DNA from: Taxillus chinensis
Lineage: Eukaryota > Streptophyta > Magnoliopsida > Santalales > Loranthaceae
Length of the DNA: 64,000 nucleotides
Assembly (NCBI GenBank): GCA_023512835.1
Contig: CM042087.1
Coordinates: forward strand, 18,809,260-18,873,259
Direction of reading: 5' to 3'
The notes beneath the pieces were generated by a model. That model had not been told where the DNA came from. It did no database searches and worked only from the letters and a program-made list of their open reading frames with translations. This document shows, in pieces, positions 1 through 10,519 of the stretch; position 1 is the stretch's first letter; every line of letters starts with the position of its first letter. A program made the position numbers and the translations under genes.

Positions 1-1
1 C

Positions 2-1276
2 GCTATAGCAAAAAAGAAGACCAGGAGCGGTCGGGCTTACGCCCCTGAGATAGTTGACAAAGCAAGGAAAGAAAAAGCTGTAGAACAAGACATTGAGCCT
101 ACACTGGAAGCAACAAAGAAGGGAACACCGATCACTGAAGAAGAAACCACAGAATTTCTGAAACTCATCAAGCAGAGCGAGTATAATATTGTGGATCAAT
201 TAAGTCGGCAACCGGCCCGCATCTCCTTGCTCTCATTAATGATGGATTCCCAATCTCATCGGGAAGCACTGCTGAAGGTTCTAAGCCAAGCCTACGTTCC
301 TCCAACCATCTCAGTCGCGAATGTGGATGGACTCACCAGTAACCTCATCCTGAATAACGTAATTAGCTTTGGAGATGGCGAGCTACCCCAAGAAGGAAAG
401 GGGCACATAAAAGCTCTGCACATCACGGTCAAATGCAAGGAGCACATCATAGCCCGTGTACTTATTGACAACGGCTCGGCCTTGAACATTATGCCCTTGC
501 ATATACTGCAGCAACTTCCAATTGACACGTCCTATACGCGTCCCTGTACGATGAAGGTACGGGCATTCGATGGAGGAAAGCGTGACGTGGTGGGAACTCT
601 GGATGTTCCACTCATGATTGGGCCAACTACTTTTACGGTGGAATTTCAGGTAATGGACATCACTCCATATTACAGCTGTTTGCTGGGAAGACCTTGGATC
701 CACATGGCAGGGGCAGTGCCATCCAGTCTCCACCAAAAGATGAAGTTTGTAATGGGGGACCAGCTCATCTGCATCTCTGGAGAGACAAGTTTCCTCGTCA
801 CCAAACCGGCATCAGTCCCTTATGTTGAAAGCAACGAAGATGTGCCAGAATGCTCCTATCGGGCTTTTGAGATGGTGAATGTCGCTTCAGCCCCAGACCA
901 TCGTCTCTCGAAGGCAGCAAAAATGGTTGCAGCCACTATGATCAAACAGGGTTACAAACCGGGGCAAGGATTAGGCCTGACAGCTCAGGGGATTCAGAAA
1001 CCCCTGACCATCCGAGAAAATACCGAAAAGTTCGGGCTAGGCTACGTCCCTACAAAAGCTGATAGACAGAGAGAAGCTATCAAGAAGAGGGAAGTCAGAA
1101 TGGCAAGATTGCAGAAAAGGCCAGTACAAGAAGAAAGGAGAAGCTTTCCCCCTTTGAATGTTACATTCCGAAGTGGAGGGTTTATCCACAAGAGTCAACC
1201 TGAGCCCAAGACGAGGACTGTAGCCGTACTGGACATAAATGAGCATGCACCAAGCGAGATGGTTCAGTTAGTGTGA
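2..1276 (+). pseudogene. Tat1 gag end, aspartic protease and G-patch region
   Basis: The frame is open from base 2 to the TGA at 1274, so the true start lies upstream; the first ATG at 191 is internal. The retropepsin-like domain has its active site LIDNGSALNI with the Asp codon at 467-469; DNG instead of DTG/DSG is usual in this plant family. The flap and second half follow to the LLGRPW motif near 675-695. A glycine-rich stretch (GYKPGQGLGL, then FGLGYVP) at about 945-1055 fits a G-patch, a nucleic-acid-binding module found with proteases of several retroelements. It would process Gag-Pol and perhaps bind RNA. This segment is open, but the downstream pol is broken. Confidence 0.85.
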
Positions 1277-1504
1277 GAGGATCCCAACCAGCCTTTGAAC
1301 AATTGGACCAGCCTGGACCTCCCCATAATGTAATGCTTACGGGTTGCTGGGGTTTAATATATTCTATGTACTTTGAAGCTGTGAACATTTGTTTTTCCTT
1401 AAACCTTCCAATAAAATGTGTTTTTCAAATCTTTCATGGTGCATTCCATTCATCACATATGCATATCATATTTGGTTACCAACTTGTCATTCTCTTATAA
1501 ACAG
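1277..1504 (+). other. Intron-like spacer between protease and RT (Tat1)
   Basis: About 230 bases without coding potential, AT-rich, ending in TTCTCTTATAAACAG just before pol-type sequence resumes. Ogre elements are known to have a spliced intron between the protease and RT domains. The same layout occurs at 53275-53414 in Tat2 with the same acceptor context. The donor site was not located with certainty. An AATAAA at 1411-1416 is also present, so an old 3' processing signal is an alternative reading. Confidence 0.45.
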
Positions 1505-1589
1505 GTATCACAATGTCAATGAAAACATAGTATGCGAAAGCGAAACGAGATGCCAAAGGTTTGACCAAAGTCCAAACTAGGAGCAGCCC

Positions 1590-2676
1590 GTGTTTGAAGC
1601 TGATGAGAATGAGATAGAAGAGACACCTGAGCTACCAGGGGAGATTATACGCCTATTGGAAAGGGAAGACCGTTTATCCGTTCCAAGTGAAGACCCAGTA
1701 GAAAACGGTGAATTTGGGGACGACACGAACCAACAAGAATTGAGGGTGGGGTCTTTGATAGCTACCACATCGGGGGAAGTTAATCGAGCCGTTAAGAAGC
1801 TACATCGACATTTTTGCATGGTCATACCAAGATATGCCCGGATTAGACACAGATATTGTGCAACATCACATACCCGTGAAGCCAGAGTGCAAGTCAATAC
1901 AGTAGAAATTGCGAAGAATGAGGCCAGAGATGATACTAAAGATTAAAGAAGAAGTCAAAAAGCAATGGGATGCAGGTTTCCTAAGTGTCTCCCACTATCC
2001 AGAATGGGTCGCTAATGTTGTACCAGTACCAAAGAAAGGAGGCAAAGTACGCATGTGTGTCGACTATAGAGATCTGAATTGGGCCAGTCCGAAAGACAAC
2101 TTCCCGCTTCCTCATATTAATACCTTAGTGGATAATACAGCAAAACATGCCCTATTCTCCTTCATGGATGGTTTCTCGGGCTATAATCAAATTCGTATGG
2201 CCCCCGAACACAAAGAGAGGACCACATTCACGACACTTTGGGGCACCTTCTGCTATAACGTGATGCCTTTTGGCCTGAGGAATGCAGGGGCAACCTATCA
2301 GCGAGCCATGGTGACCCTATTCCACGACATGATGCATAAAGAAGTCGAGGTATATGTGGATGACATGATAGCCAAATCTCGAAGCACTGAAGATCATATC
2401 GAAGTACCCCGCAAGCTCTTCAATAGGCTACGGAAATATCAACTGAAATTGAACCCCGAAAAGTGCACTTTTGGATCCATGTCGGGAAAACTGTTGGGTT
2501 TCATTGTGAGCCAAAAAGGAGTGGAAATCGATCCAGATAAAGTTCGAGCTATCCAAGAGATGCCGCCACCACGGACCATCAAGGAGGTTAGAGGATTCCT
2601 AGGGCGACTGAATTATATTGCCCAATTTATTTCCCAGATGACACCCACATGTGAACCCATTTTCAAGACTTTATGA
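1590..2676 (+). pseudogene. Tat1 reverse transcriptase, frameshifted and stopped
   Basis: The acidic N-terminal leader (EETPELPGEI, 1617-1646) is in one frame and RT proper in another from about 1909, so a frameshift and local divergence lie near 1760-1900. RT blocks in order: KKGGKVRMCVDYRDLN (2035-2082), FMDGFSGYNQIR (2163-2198), the catalytic YVDD near 2353-2364, and GFLGRLNYIAQF (2593-2628). The region ends at TGA 2674-2676, where Tat2 has CGA, so a C-to-T change made the stop. It would copy element RNA to cDNA in the virus-like particle if intact. Confidence 0.88.
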
Positions 2677-4285
2677 AAGAACAACCCAGAAATTTGGAAT
2701 GACAAATGTCAAGAAGCTTTTGACAAGATCAAACAATATCTGTCTAATCCACCCATTCTGGTCCCACCGGTACCGGATAGACCTCTGATCTTATACTTGA
2801 CCGTTCAAGAGTCAGCGATGGGTTGTGTCTTGGGGCAACACGACTCTACAGGCAAGAAGGAGCAGGCCATTTATTACCTCAGCAAGAAGTTCACCATCAA
2901 TGAAGAAAACTACACGCCCTTGGAGAAGACGTGCTGTGCTCTTGTCTGGATAACAAGAAGATTGAGGCAATACACCCTTTATCATACTACTTGGCTGATT
3001 TCAAGGCATGATCCGCTCAAATATCTCTTGGAAAAACCATCCATTTCTGGAAGAATCGCCAAATGGCAGTTGATCCTATCGGAGTACGATATCATCTACG
3101 TACCTCAAAAGGCCATAAAAGGAAGTGCGATAGCCGATTATCTGGCAGATAGAGCGCTGGAAGACTTTGAGCCCATGACTATTGGCTTCCCAGATGAGCA
3201 CATTAACATCATTTCGGCCGAAGTATCAGATATATGGATGATGTGGTTCGATGGAGCCTCTAGTCTCTTAGGTCACGGTGTTGGGGCCATCCTGATATCC
3301 CCAAAAGGCGAACATTTCCCCATGGCGGCAAAGCTAACCTTCCCTTGTACAAACAATGTGGTAGAGTATGAGGCTTGTGTGATGGGACTTCAAGAAGCCA
3401 TTCACAAAGGAATCAAAAAATTACGAGTGTTCGGCGATTCGGCACTCATCATTTTTCAAGTAAGGGGTGAATGGGAGACTCGAAACCACAAATTAATCCC
3501 ATATCGGAAGCACGTTGCAGAGTTAGCCGAGCAATTCGAAGACATCACATTTAGCATATGCCCAAGGGAATGCAACCAGCTCCCTGACGCGCTGGCAACT
3601 CTAGCCTCCCTCCTTCGACTAGACACAAAGTTGGAAGTTCAGTCTTTCGATATCCGTATACAAGATGCTCCTGCACATTGCATGGCCATTGAAGGACATA
3701 CTGAAGAAAAACCTTGGTTTAAGGACGTCAAACAATATTTGCTTAAGCAAGAATACCCAGCAGAGGCCACTGAATCTGATAAAAGAAATATCCGAAGGTC
3801 TGCATCCAACTATTATTTCGATGGCTCGCTTCTGTATAAGAGAAACCACGACATGGTGCTATTGCGGTGTGTGGCAAAAGAAGAATTAACACAAATCATG
3901 AAAGAAGTGCACGAAGGGGAATGTGGTTCACATGCAAACGGACATGCATTAACAAGACAAATCATGCGAATGGGCTACTATTGGGTCACCATGGAAAAAG
4001 ATTGCATTGAATATGTGCGCAAATGCCTCAAGTGTCAAATTTATGGCGACAAGATTCAAGTACCGCCGTCCAAACTACACGTGATGGTCTCCCCGTGGCC
4101 ATTCTCACTTTGGGGCATTGACGTTATCGGACCAATATCTCCAAAAGCGTCTAATGGTCATCGTTTCATTTGGTAGCCATTGATTACTTCACCAAGTGGG
4201 TAGAAGCAGCATCATACGCTAATGTCACACAGGCTGTGGTACTTCGATTTATATGGAACAACATCATATGCCGATATGCTCTTTC
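2677..4285 (+). pseudogene. Tat1 RNase H, second (archaeal-type) RNase H and truncated integrase
   Basis: The first RNase H, of gypsy type, runs about 2700-3170 (YYLSKKFTINEENYTPLEK, HDPLKYLL) and its first acidic motif looks degenerate. A second, complete RNase H-like domain follows at about 3235-3615 with acidic residues in WFDGASSLLG, NNVVEYEA, VFGDSALI and LPDALATLAS. The integrase zinc-binding HHCC region is at about 3895-4040 (HEGECGSHANGH, CLKCQIYG). The catalytic core starts with GIDVIGPI but one missing T near 4168 shifts the frame to a TAG at 4174-4176, and a deletion ends homology near 4285. The second and third integrase acidic residues are lost. Confidence 0.88.
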
Positions 4286-6160
4286 CGAAAGGATCAGGAC
4301 CACAACAAATAGGGTCCGTTGCAAGCAGTAGCGACAACATCATCCAAAAACAGCGACTGCAAACAGTGGAAGACTTGGTCAAACCTGCGGCACGCTCGAA
4401 TCAAATTTGTGCATTATGCTTTTAAAAACTTGCGATTCTATTTATCAGATTATGACAACAGGACACTTTTTATGATATAAATATGTTTTGTGCAATTAAA
4501 CCAGCAAAAATCTTTTTATCTCTTTAATCATGTTACATCGTCTTCATTTCACATTTAAGTAGAACATCTTAAATCCCAATAAGCTCTTCTAGCATTGCCT
4601 TATGAGTAGGGCCAAGCTCAAAATCCCCAAACAACTTAAAGCCCCAACTCGGAGTACTCATATCTCCACGGGATATCACTATCCCCAGAGAAGCTGTCAA
4701 ATCAAGCTCCTCAATATGGCAAAGCAAAATTTAACAGACCTTTCATACACAACAGAGAGTTCCCCAGCAAAGACAGGACGGACTTTCCATCCAAAGAGAA
4801 TGTTGTTCCCCAACAAGTTGAATGTTAGCCAACCTTTCCAACAACAGCCAAACCCTCAGTAATACATCACGTGGCATTCAATGCATACATCGCATAGCAT
4901 CACATTGCATCATATTTCACCACAAGTTGAGGTTTATGCATCCCTGCATACAGCACATTGCATTCCATGCATCATTGGCATACATTCAATACTCTGTAAT
5001 TGCAGGAATGTTGCTGCCTTTGGAGATCCTAGGAGCTCATATTCAGCAAACTTCTCTTCAAGCTATCCTAGCTTTCTTTAACTGTACAACTCTTCCTTTG
5101 CAATTTCCCCAAAGTCTAAACGCATCCTTTTGGCACTCGACAACCTTTTCCCATTTTGGGTCACCTCGTAGAGCGATCTCCTTGAATGAACTCGTAGAGG
5201 GAGCTTAAATCGGGTTACTTCCCAAACTCACCAATTCCTTAAAGCATTTCCCCAAATACCAATTGATGTCTCCAACAAGTCTTTCCACTATAAGTCTATC
5301 GTTGATGTGGGCTTTCCATTTTCAATTTAGGCCTATCGTTGTTGTGGGCTTTCCATTGTCAATTCAAGCCTATCGTTGCTGTAGGGCTTTCCATTTTTCA
5401 GTGTAAGCCTAACATTGCTGTGAGCTTTTCTATTTTTAATTTAAGCCTATCGTTGCTGTGGGCTTTCCGTTTTCAATTCAAGCCTATCGTTGCTGTGGGC
5501 TTTCCCATTTTCACTTTAAGCCTATCATTGCTGTGGGCTTTCCATTTTCAATTCAAGCCTATCGTTGCTGTGGGCTTTCCCGTTTTCACTTTAAGCCTAT
5601 CGTTGCTGTAGGCTATCCATTTTCAATTCAAGCCTATCGTTGCTGTGGGCTATCCGTTTTCAATTCAAGCCCATCGTTGTTGTGGGCCTTTTTCCATTTT
5701 TAATTCGAGCCTATCGTTACTGTGGGCCTTTCAGTTTTCAATTCAAGCCCATCATTGTTGTGGGCCTTTTTCCATTTTTAATTCGAGCCTATCGTTGCTG
5801 TGGGCCTTTCAGTTTTCAATTCAAGCCCATCATTGTTGTGGGCCTTTTCCATTTTTCAATTCGAGCCTATCGTTGCTGTGGGCCTTTCAACTTTTAGTTC
5901 ACGTCCATCATTGTTGTGGGCCTTTTCTCTTTTTCAGTTCAAGCCCGTCATTGTTGTAGGCTTTCAATCTCCGGTATCAAGCGGCCTTAGATGCCTCATC
6001 AAGGTATTATCCAAGCACACCGGCCTATGAAGCCCCTTTTCCCTCTCGGGGACAAGCCCAACCGTCCCACTTCTTCCTCTAGGTAAGTCAGGTAAGTGCT
6101 CCAACCCGTCCAAAATGACTCCCTTTTATCTTTGTACGCTGTTTGTATACAAACAGTGCA
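4286..6160 (+). other. Tat1 3' untranslated region
   Basis: No convincing gene. 4340-4560 matches the Tat2 3' UTR at 57120-57360. The junction at about 4278-4290 fuses integrase-core sequence straight to this 3' UTR; compared with Tat2, roughly 880 bp (about 56198-57077) are missing. Short reading frames here are not conserved. The last 200 bases before the purine tract match 60480-60660 in Tat2. Confidence 0.75.
5285..5975 (+). repeat. Minisatellite of about 37-39 bp in Tat1 3' UTR
   Basis: About 18 diverged tandem copies of a unit built on AAGCCTATCGTTGCTGTGGG followed by CTTTCCATTTTCAATTC. From about 5690 two variants alternate, making a higher-order dimer: GAGCCTATCG recurs at 5706, 5785 and 5863, a 78-79 bp period. 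Peptide repeats in several frames are a by-product. Tandem repeats in the 3' UTR of Tat/Ogre elements are known and can seed satellite DNA. Confidence 0.92.
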
Positions 6161-6174
6161 CAAAGAGGGGCAGC
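6161..6174 (+). promoter_or_regulatory. Polypurine tract of Tat1
   Basis: CAAAGAGGGGCAGC lies directly before the LTR start TGTAGGACCC. Tat2 has the same tract (CAAAGAGGGGCAGT) directly before its 3' LTR at 60676. It would prime plus-strand DNA synthesis. Confidence 0.85.
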
Positions 6175-8378
6175 TGTAGGACCCTATTTTGTCCGGGTTG
6201 GACATACTAACCCCATTTGATATACCTTTCTGCCTATGCCATATACCTTGTTGAACAGGTCCACAATGATCCCATACTTCCAACGAATGGTCTACCCCAA
6301 TCTGCACGAGATGGATACAATCGACACGGATGGGGGAGTTCAAAATTAATGACTTCTGCTAGAAGTCTTTGAAGCGCCCCAAGAACAATACCAGGTGATG
6401 GAGGATGAAAATTGGAGACCAACGCACTTGACCGAGCTCAAATCGGACTTAAAATGAAGAAGTTATGGCCAAAACAACTTTCGTTGGAAAAAGTCAAACT
6501 TGCCAAAAGACGGTCAATGCCCCCGGTCAAACTGCCCGCAAAAGTGATCATGCGAAACTCTTCAAAATGCCTATGTAGGCGAATACGGATCTCCCCAAAC
6601 AATTCCTGGAAGGTTATCCATTTTTGCATTTTTGGTGGGGGTAAAAAGGTAATTAAAAAAAAAAAGAAAAAAAGAAGAGGAGGTTGGGTTTTCGTTGAAG
6701 AGAGAGCCATCATCAAAAAAAAAAAAGAGGAAGAGGGAACCCTCCACCATTCCAGTGCAGAAAAACAGCAAAAGAAAAAAAAGAAGAAGAGAGAGATCAT
6801 TGAGAAAAAAGAAGAGAGAGATCATTGAAGAAGAAAGAAAGGAGAGAAACGCCCCAGCCTCATCTTCTCAGATTAAACGCCCAGTTTTCTGCAATCAACA
6901 TCACCCCTTCATCCTCTTTCCCTCCTCTCACGCCAGCTTTTTTTTTAGCAAGGAAAAACACAAAAAACGGCCCCAACTTCAGCACTTTTTTTTCTGCGTG
7001 TTCAGCAAGCAAAAAACATAACAGACACTAATCCCTTTCCAATCCCCTATTTCTCACGCCTACCCTCCTTATTTCCAGTCATCAAAAAACTCAAACCCAG
7101 AAAATACATCACTCCACTTTTCAAATACCAAGAAATCCCCCTCGCAAACCTCCCTGTCAGATTTTGTTGGTTCTAAGCAAGTGATTATCAGCGCCGATAG
7201 GAGTTCAAACAGAAGATTGGTGTTGCAAGCTTCAAAGTCGGTTCAGCCCTTATCTTTTCAATACTTTTTTCAGTTTATCTATATTTGGTGTAATTTTTGT
7301 TTTAGCATTTTTCTAATTTTCGTTTTTTAGCTTATCTATATTTGATGTAATTGCTTTTCAACCTTTTTCATTGTATTTTCCTGCATTTCTTCCTATGTGT
7401 ATGTTGTAATATGTAAAGTATAGTAAAAAAAGGGAAAACAAAAAAGAAAAAGGAGAGAGCAGAGGGAGAACATGAAAAAAAAGAGAAAAAAAAAAGAGTG
7501 ATTTTCTTTTTCTTTTGTGGATGCCATAATCACACACTCCACGTTTTTATTTTCATGCATATGTTCCTAAATTGGCTTTAAGATTTTGGGTTCACAAAAC
7601 AAAAAAAAAAAGAGGAAGAAAACCAAAGTTGGTACTTCAATTTCTAAAACAAAAAAAAAACAAATAAACAAACAACAAAAAAAAAACAAAACAAAATAGA
7701 AAAACAAACAAAAAATAACAAAACTTTTTTTTAATAAAATGTTTTTTAAAAAAAATCTCTTCAACAACATGTTTTGAAAATGTTTTCATAAAATGTTTTC
7801 CAAACGTTTTCCAACAAAAAACAAAAAAAAACAACAAAAAACAACAAAAAAACAACAAAAAAATATAGAAAAACAAACACAAAATGCATGTTCTAACCCA
7901 AGCCAAAAAAGGGGGGAAAATAAACAAATATTTTTTAGGATTTTCAATTTTCAAGAGCAAAACCAAAAAAACAAACCAATCCCTAGGATCTCATTATCCC
8001 CTTCAAAAATCCAAAACCTTTAGGATTCCCTTTAGAAATTTAGGATAAATCCATTTTAACCTTGACTTTAATAAATAACTTTGCCAAATAAAAATCACAA
8101 ACTTTTTAACTTAGCCCAGTCATGGCAGTATAAATAAAATAAAACCTCCTCCTCCTAAATTAGATACCGAAAGGGCGCTGTAGGGGTGCTAATCCTTCCC
8201 TACACGTAACCAACTCCCGAACCCATCTCTGATAATGCAGACCATACACTTAAAACTACTCAAAGTAGAGGGTATCCGACTGTACCCCAAAAACAGTTGG
8301 TGGCGACTCTAAATTTTCTCACCATTGGTTTAGTTTGAGCTCACCCCAAAAGAGCCCGGACGAAAACCAGTGATGACA
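6175..8378 (+). repeat. 3' LTR of Tat1 (about 2.2 kb)
   Basis: Starts TGTAGGACCC after the purine tract and ends GTGATGACA. The last 210 bases (8170-8378) closely match the end of the Tat2 LTR (32680-32894). The first part does not match Tat2 beyond roughly the first 50 bases and is rich in A- and T-runs, so only the LTR ends are conserved between the two elements. Lysine- or phenylalanine-rich reading frames in the homopolymer tracts are not genes. Confidence 0.85.
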
Positions 8379-8755
8379 CTTGGTTCAGTAAGAAGCAGAA
8401 TTCCATATCAACCTCTACTACTGAAGCGGAATATATAGCTACTGGGAGTTGCTGCGCATAGCTTCTCTGGATGCAAAGTTAACTTACTGACTACGACTTC
8501 AACATGACATCTGTTCCACTCTATTGTGACAATACCAGTGCTATTGCTATCAGCAATAATCCCGTCATGCATCCAAAGACTAAACATATTGAGGTAAGGC
8601 ATCATTTCATTCGCGACCATGTTTTTAAAAAGCATATATCCTTGGAACATGTTGCTACTGAAGATCAACTGGCGGATCTACTTACAAAGCCCCTACCTGA
8701 TGTAAGATTTTCTGAACTTCTTCTCAAATTAAGTATGCTTGACTTTTCTGCATAA
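8379..8755 (+). pseudogene. C2 copia RNase H, C-terminal part
   Basis: Frame from the TGG at 8381 reads the end of a copia RNase H: STTEAEYIA, LYCDNTSAIAIS, HPKTKHIEVRHHFIRDHV and LADLLTKPLPD, ending with a TAA at 8753. In-frame stops near 8456 and 8483 break it. It matches the minus-strand copy at 37809-38193 along its length. Upstream RT and integrase are outside the window beyond Tat1. Confidence 0.88.
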
Positions 8756-10519
8756 CTTCACCTGTTATCCATCAGTAGTTATTCTCAGAACATGCATTGT
8801 TGTACTTCATGGTTAGTGCTAGATACTGAACTTCATGTTTAACTATCTTACTTTAGTCGTGTAAATGTTCTGATATTTCTCACTAAGTTCAAATGGGAGG
8901 ATGCTTGCTTATCCGGACTGATAGTGAATCAAGAAAACATAATTAAATATATATGAAACAAATCCTCTTTTGATGTCATGAATTCTACTCCATCTTCCAT
9001 CTCATGTCTTATGATTTCCTGACTGACTGACATATCTAAGATGCATGGTTGAGGAATGATTTGGGATAGCTCGGATTTAAAGTGGAAATTCACTATATCT
9101 GCCGATCAACTACTTGAGTGGAGTAAATCAAGGATAGGCGGTAGTTTCTCACGATTCATGGTAAACAGGAAACGTCTTAAAGGCTCTAACAGTCCACGGG
9201 GGAAAAATTGCTCTCTCTATTATCTCAGTAATAACCCCCGATTCACATTACATGACCTCTTTCTTGGTTGTCTATCTGAGGGGGAGTCATCCTCGACAAG
9301 ATCACATCAAAATGATTCGCTGATCTCAGGGGGAGAGAATACTTCATTGAATCTAAAGTAAGGCCCCCTGTTTCAGCAAAAGGCATGACAACAAGGCGAG
9401 AGAATGCTTATTATTAAGTAATGCCTCTCTGATATGTCTCGGATGTTCCGCCCTATAACTCTCACTCATAAAGCTGATTGGATTTGCATTATTGAATCGG
9501 AATTGTGGATTGCTTGGCTGTTATCTTCCCCTTCCTAGCATTTTAGGCATGACAGTCAGTTGTAACATCATACATCATGTGCTCTTCTTTTCATTTTCAC
9601 TCATACATTCTCTGATGGATGATGTCATATAAATCTAATTAAATATTTGCTCTCATACTCAGTATGAAGGATTGGCTATGTTGACATATTGGATTTATGT
9701 GTTAATTATCTCACACATACATTGATTTCAGTATGATGACTTTCATTTCTTATGTATGTGTCTAGCACTTAACTATTTATGCATAAGTTCTGTTTCTTCT
9801 TTGTTTGGATTGTGTGTTATTCTCTTATATTATTTATCCGGACTAACCCGAACCTGATGAGACTTGCTCTTCAAAGCATCTATTTGTTAAGTCATAGGTT
9901 CAGATTCTCTTTGCAACTCATCGCTCTATCTTGTCTGATGTCTCGGATTTCTAAGGTGTTGTGGTACTTCACACTTTCTCGACATCAAGACAGCAAAGGA
10001 ATCATCTCTACTTAACACTCTGTTCATACGGATACAGTCAGTCTCATCCGGATGTTCTTTATACGGATTATCCTTCTTCAGATGAAAGTCGGTTTATTTC
10101 CTCCTGATTCTTGGAATTCTCAATTCGCGATAAACCAAGTAATTATCTTACATCACTTATTTTTGAAGAGGGATAATGATGGTTCATTTAATGCACGCCT
10201 CGAGCCCGGTATTTTATCTTTTCAAAAATCCGTAAGTATGCCTACAGCTATCATCTTTTAATGGTTAGCACAGCCGCCACATCATAGGTCTATTCGACGG
10301 CGCTAATCCATCACTTCTAATGACATAAGGAAGTCGGGTGGCTCACTGTTCATTTCGCTTAAACTCGAGACCCACTTACTTCCACGGAAAGGATCCTATT
10401 TATCCCGCACTATCAGCGTCAACCGAGGTTATCCCTACCAACTCTCAAAACCCTAAACCCTCGCCGCACCTTGTTCCTGCAAAGATTTTCTCTCCTTCTC
10501 CATCAATCTTTCACTCTCA
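8756..10519 (+). other. C2 spacer between pol and extra ORF
   Basis: 1.76 kb without a supported gene. It contains several purine-tract-like motifs, for example ACGGGGGAAA (9196), TGAGGGGGAGTC (9278) and CTCAGGGGGAGAGA (9325). Small reading frames at 9056-9361, 9779-10015 and 10338-10670 show no family features. The matching but shorter spacer in C3 (36962-37808, minus strand) holds similar G-runs. Confidence 0.7.

Larger units (their letters stand above)
1..8378 (+). mobile_element. Tat1: Ty3/gypsy Tat/Ogre-type element, 5' end outside window
   Basis: Order seen: end of gag and protease, G-patch, a gap that looks like an intron, RT, RNase H, second RNase H, truncated integrase, repeat-rich 3' UTR, purine tract, and an LTR starting TGTAGGACCC at 6175 and ending GATGACA at 8378. 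A second RNase H between the gypsy RNase H and integrase is the hallmark of the plant Tat lineage. The 3' boundary is clear because the next bases are copia RNase H coding sequence. Pol closely resembles the second copy at 51952-56874. Broken by a stop, frameshifts and an integrase deletion. Confidence 0.9.

Noticed and set aside
5339..6030. Overlapping ORFs with repeated peptides
   Set aside because: Translations of the 37-39 bp minisatellite in different frames; no gene signals.
6412..7031. Lysine-rich ORFs and their phenylalanine-rich antisense
   Set aside because: Low-complexity purine tracts within the Tat1 LTR.
7567..8023. Possible membrane protein (Phe/Leu-rich)
   Set aside because: Translation of A- and T-runs in the LTR; hydrophobicity is a composition effect.
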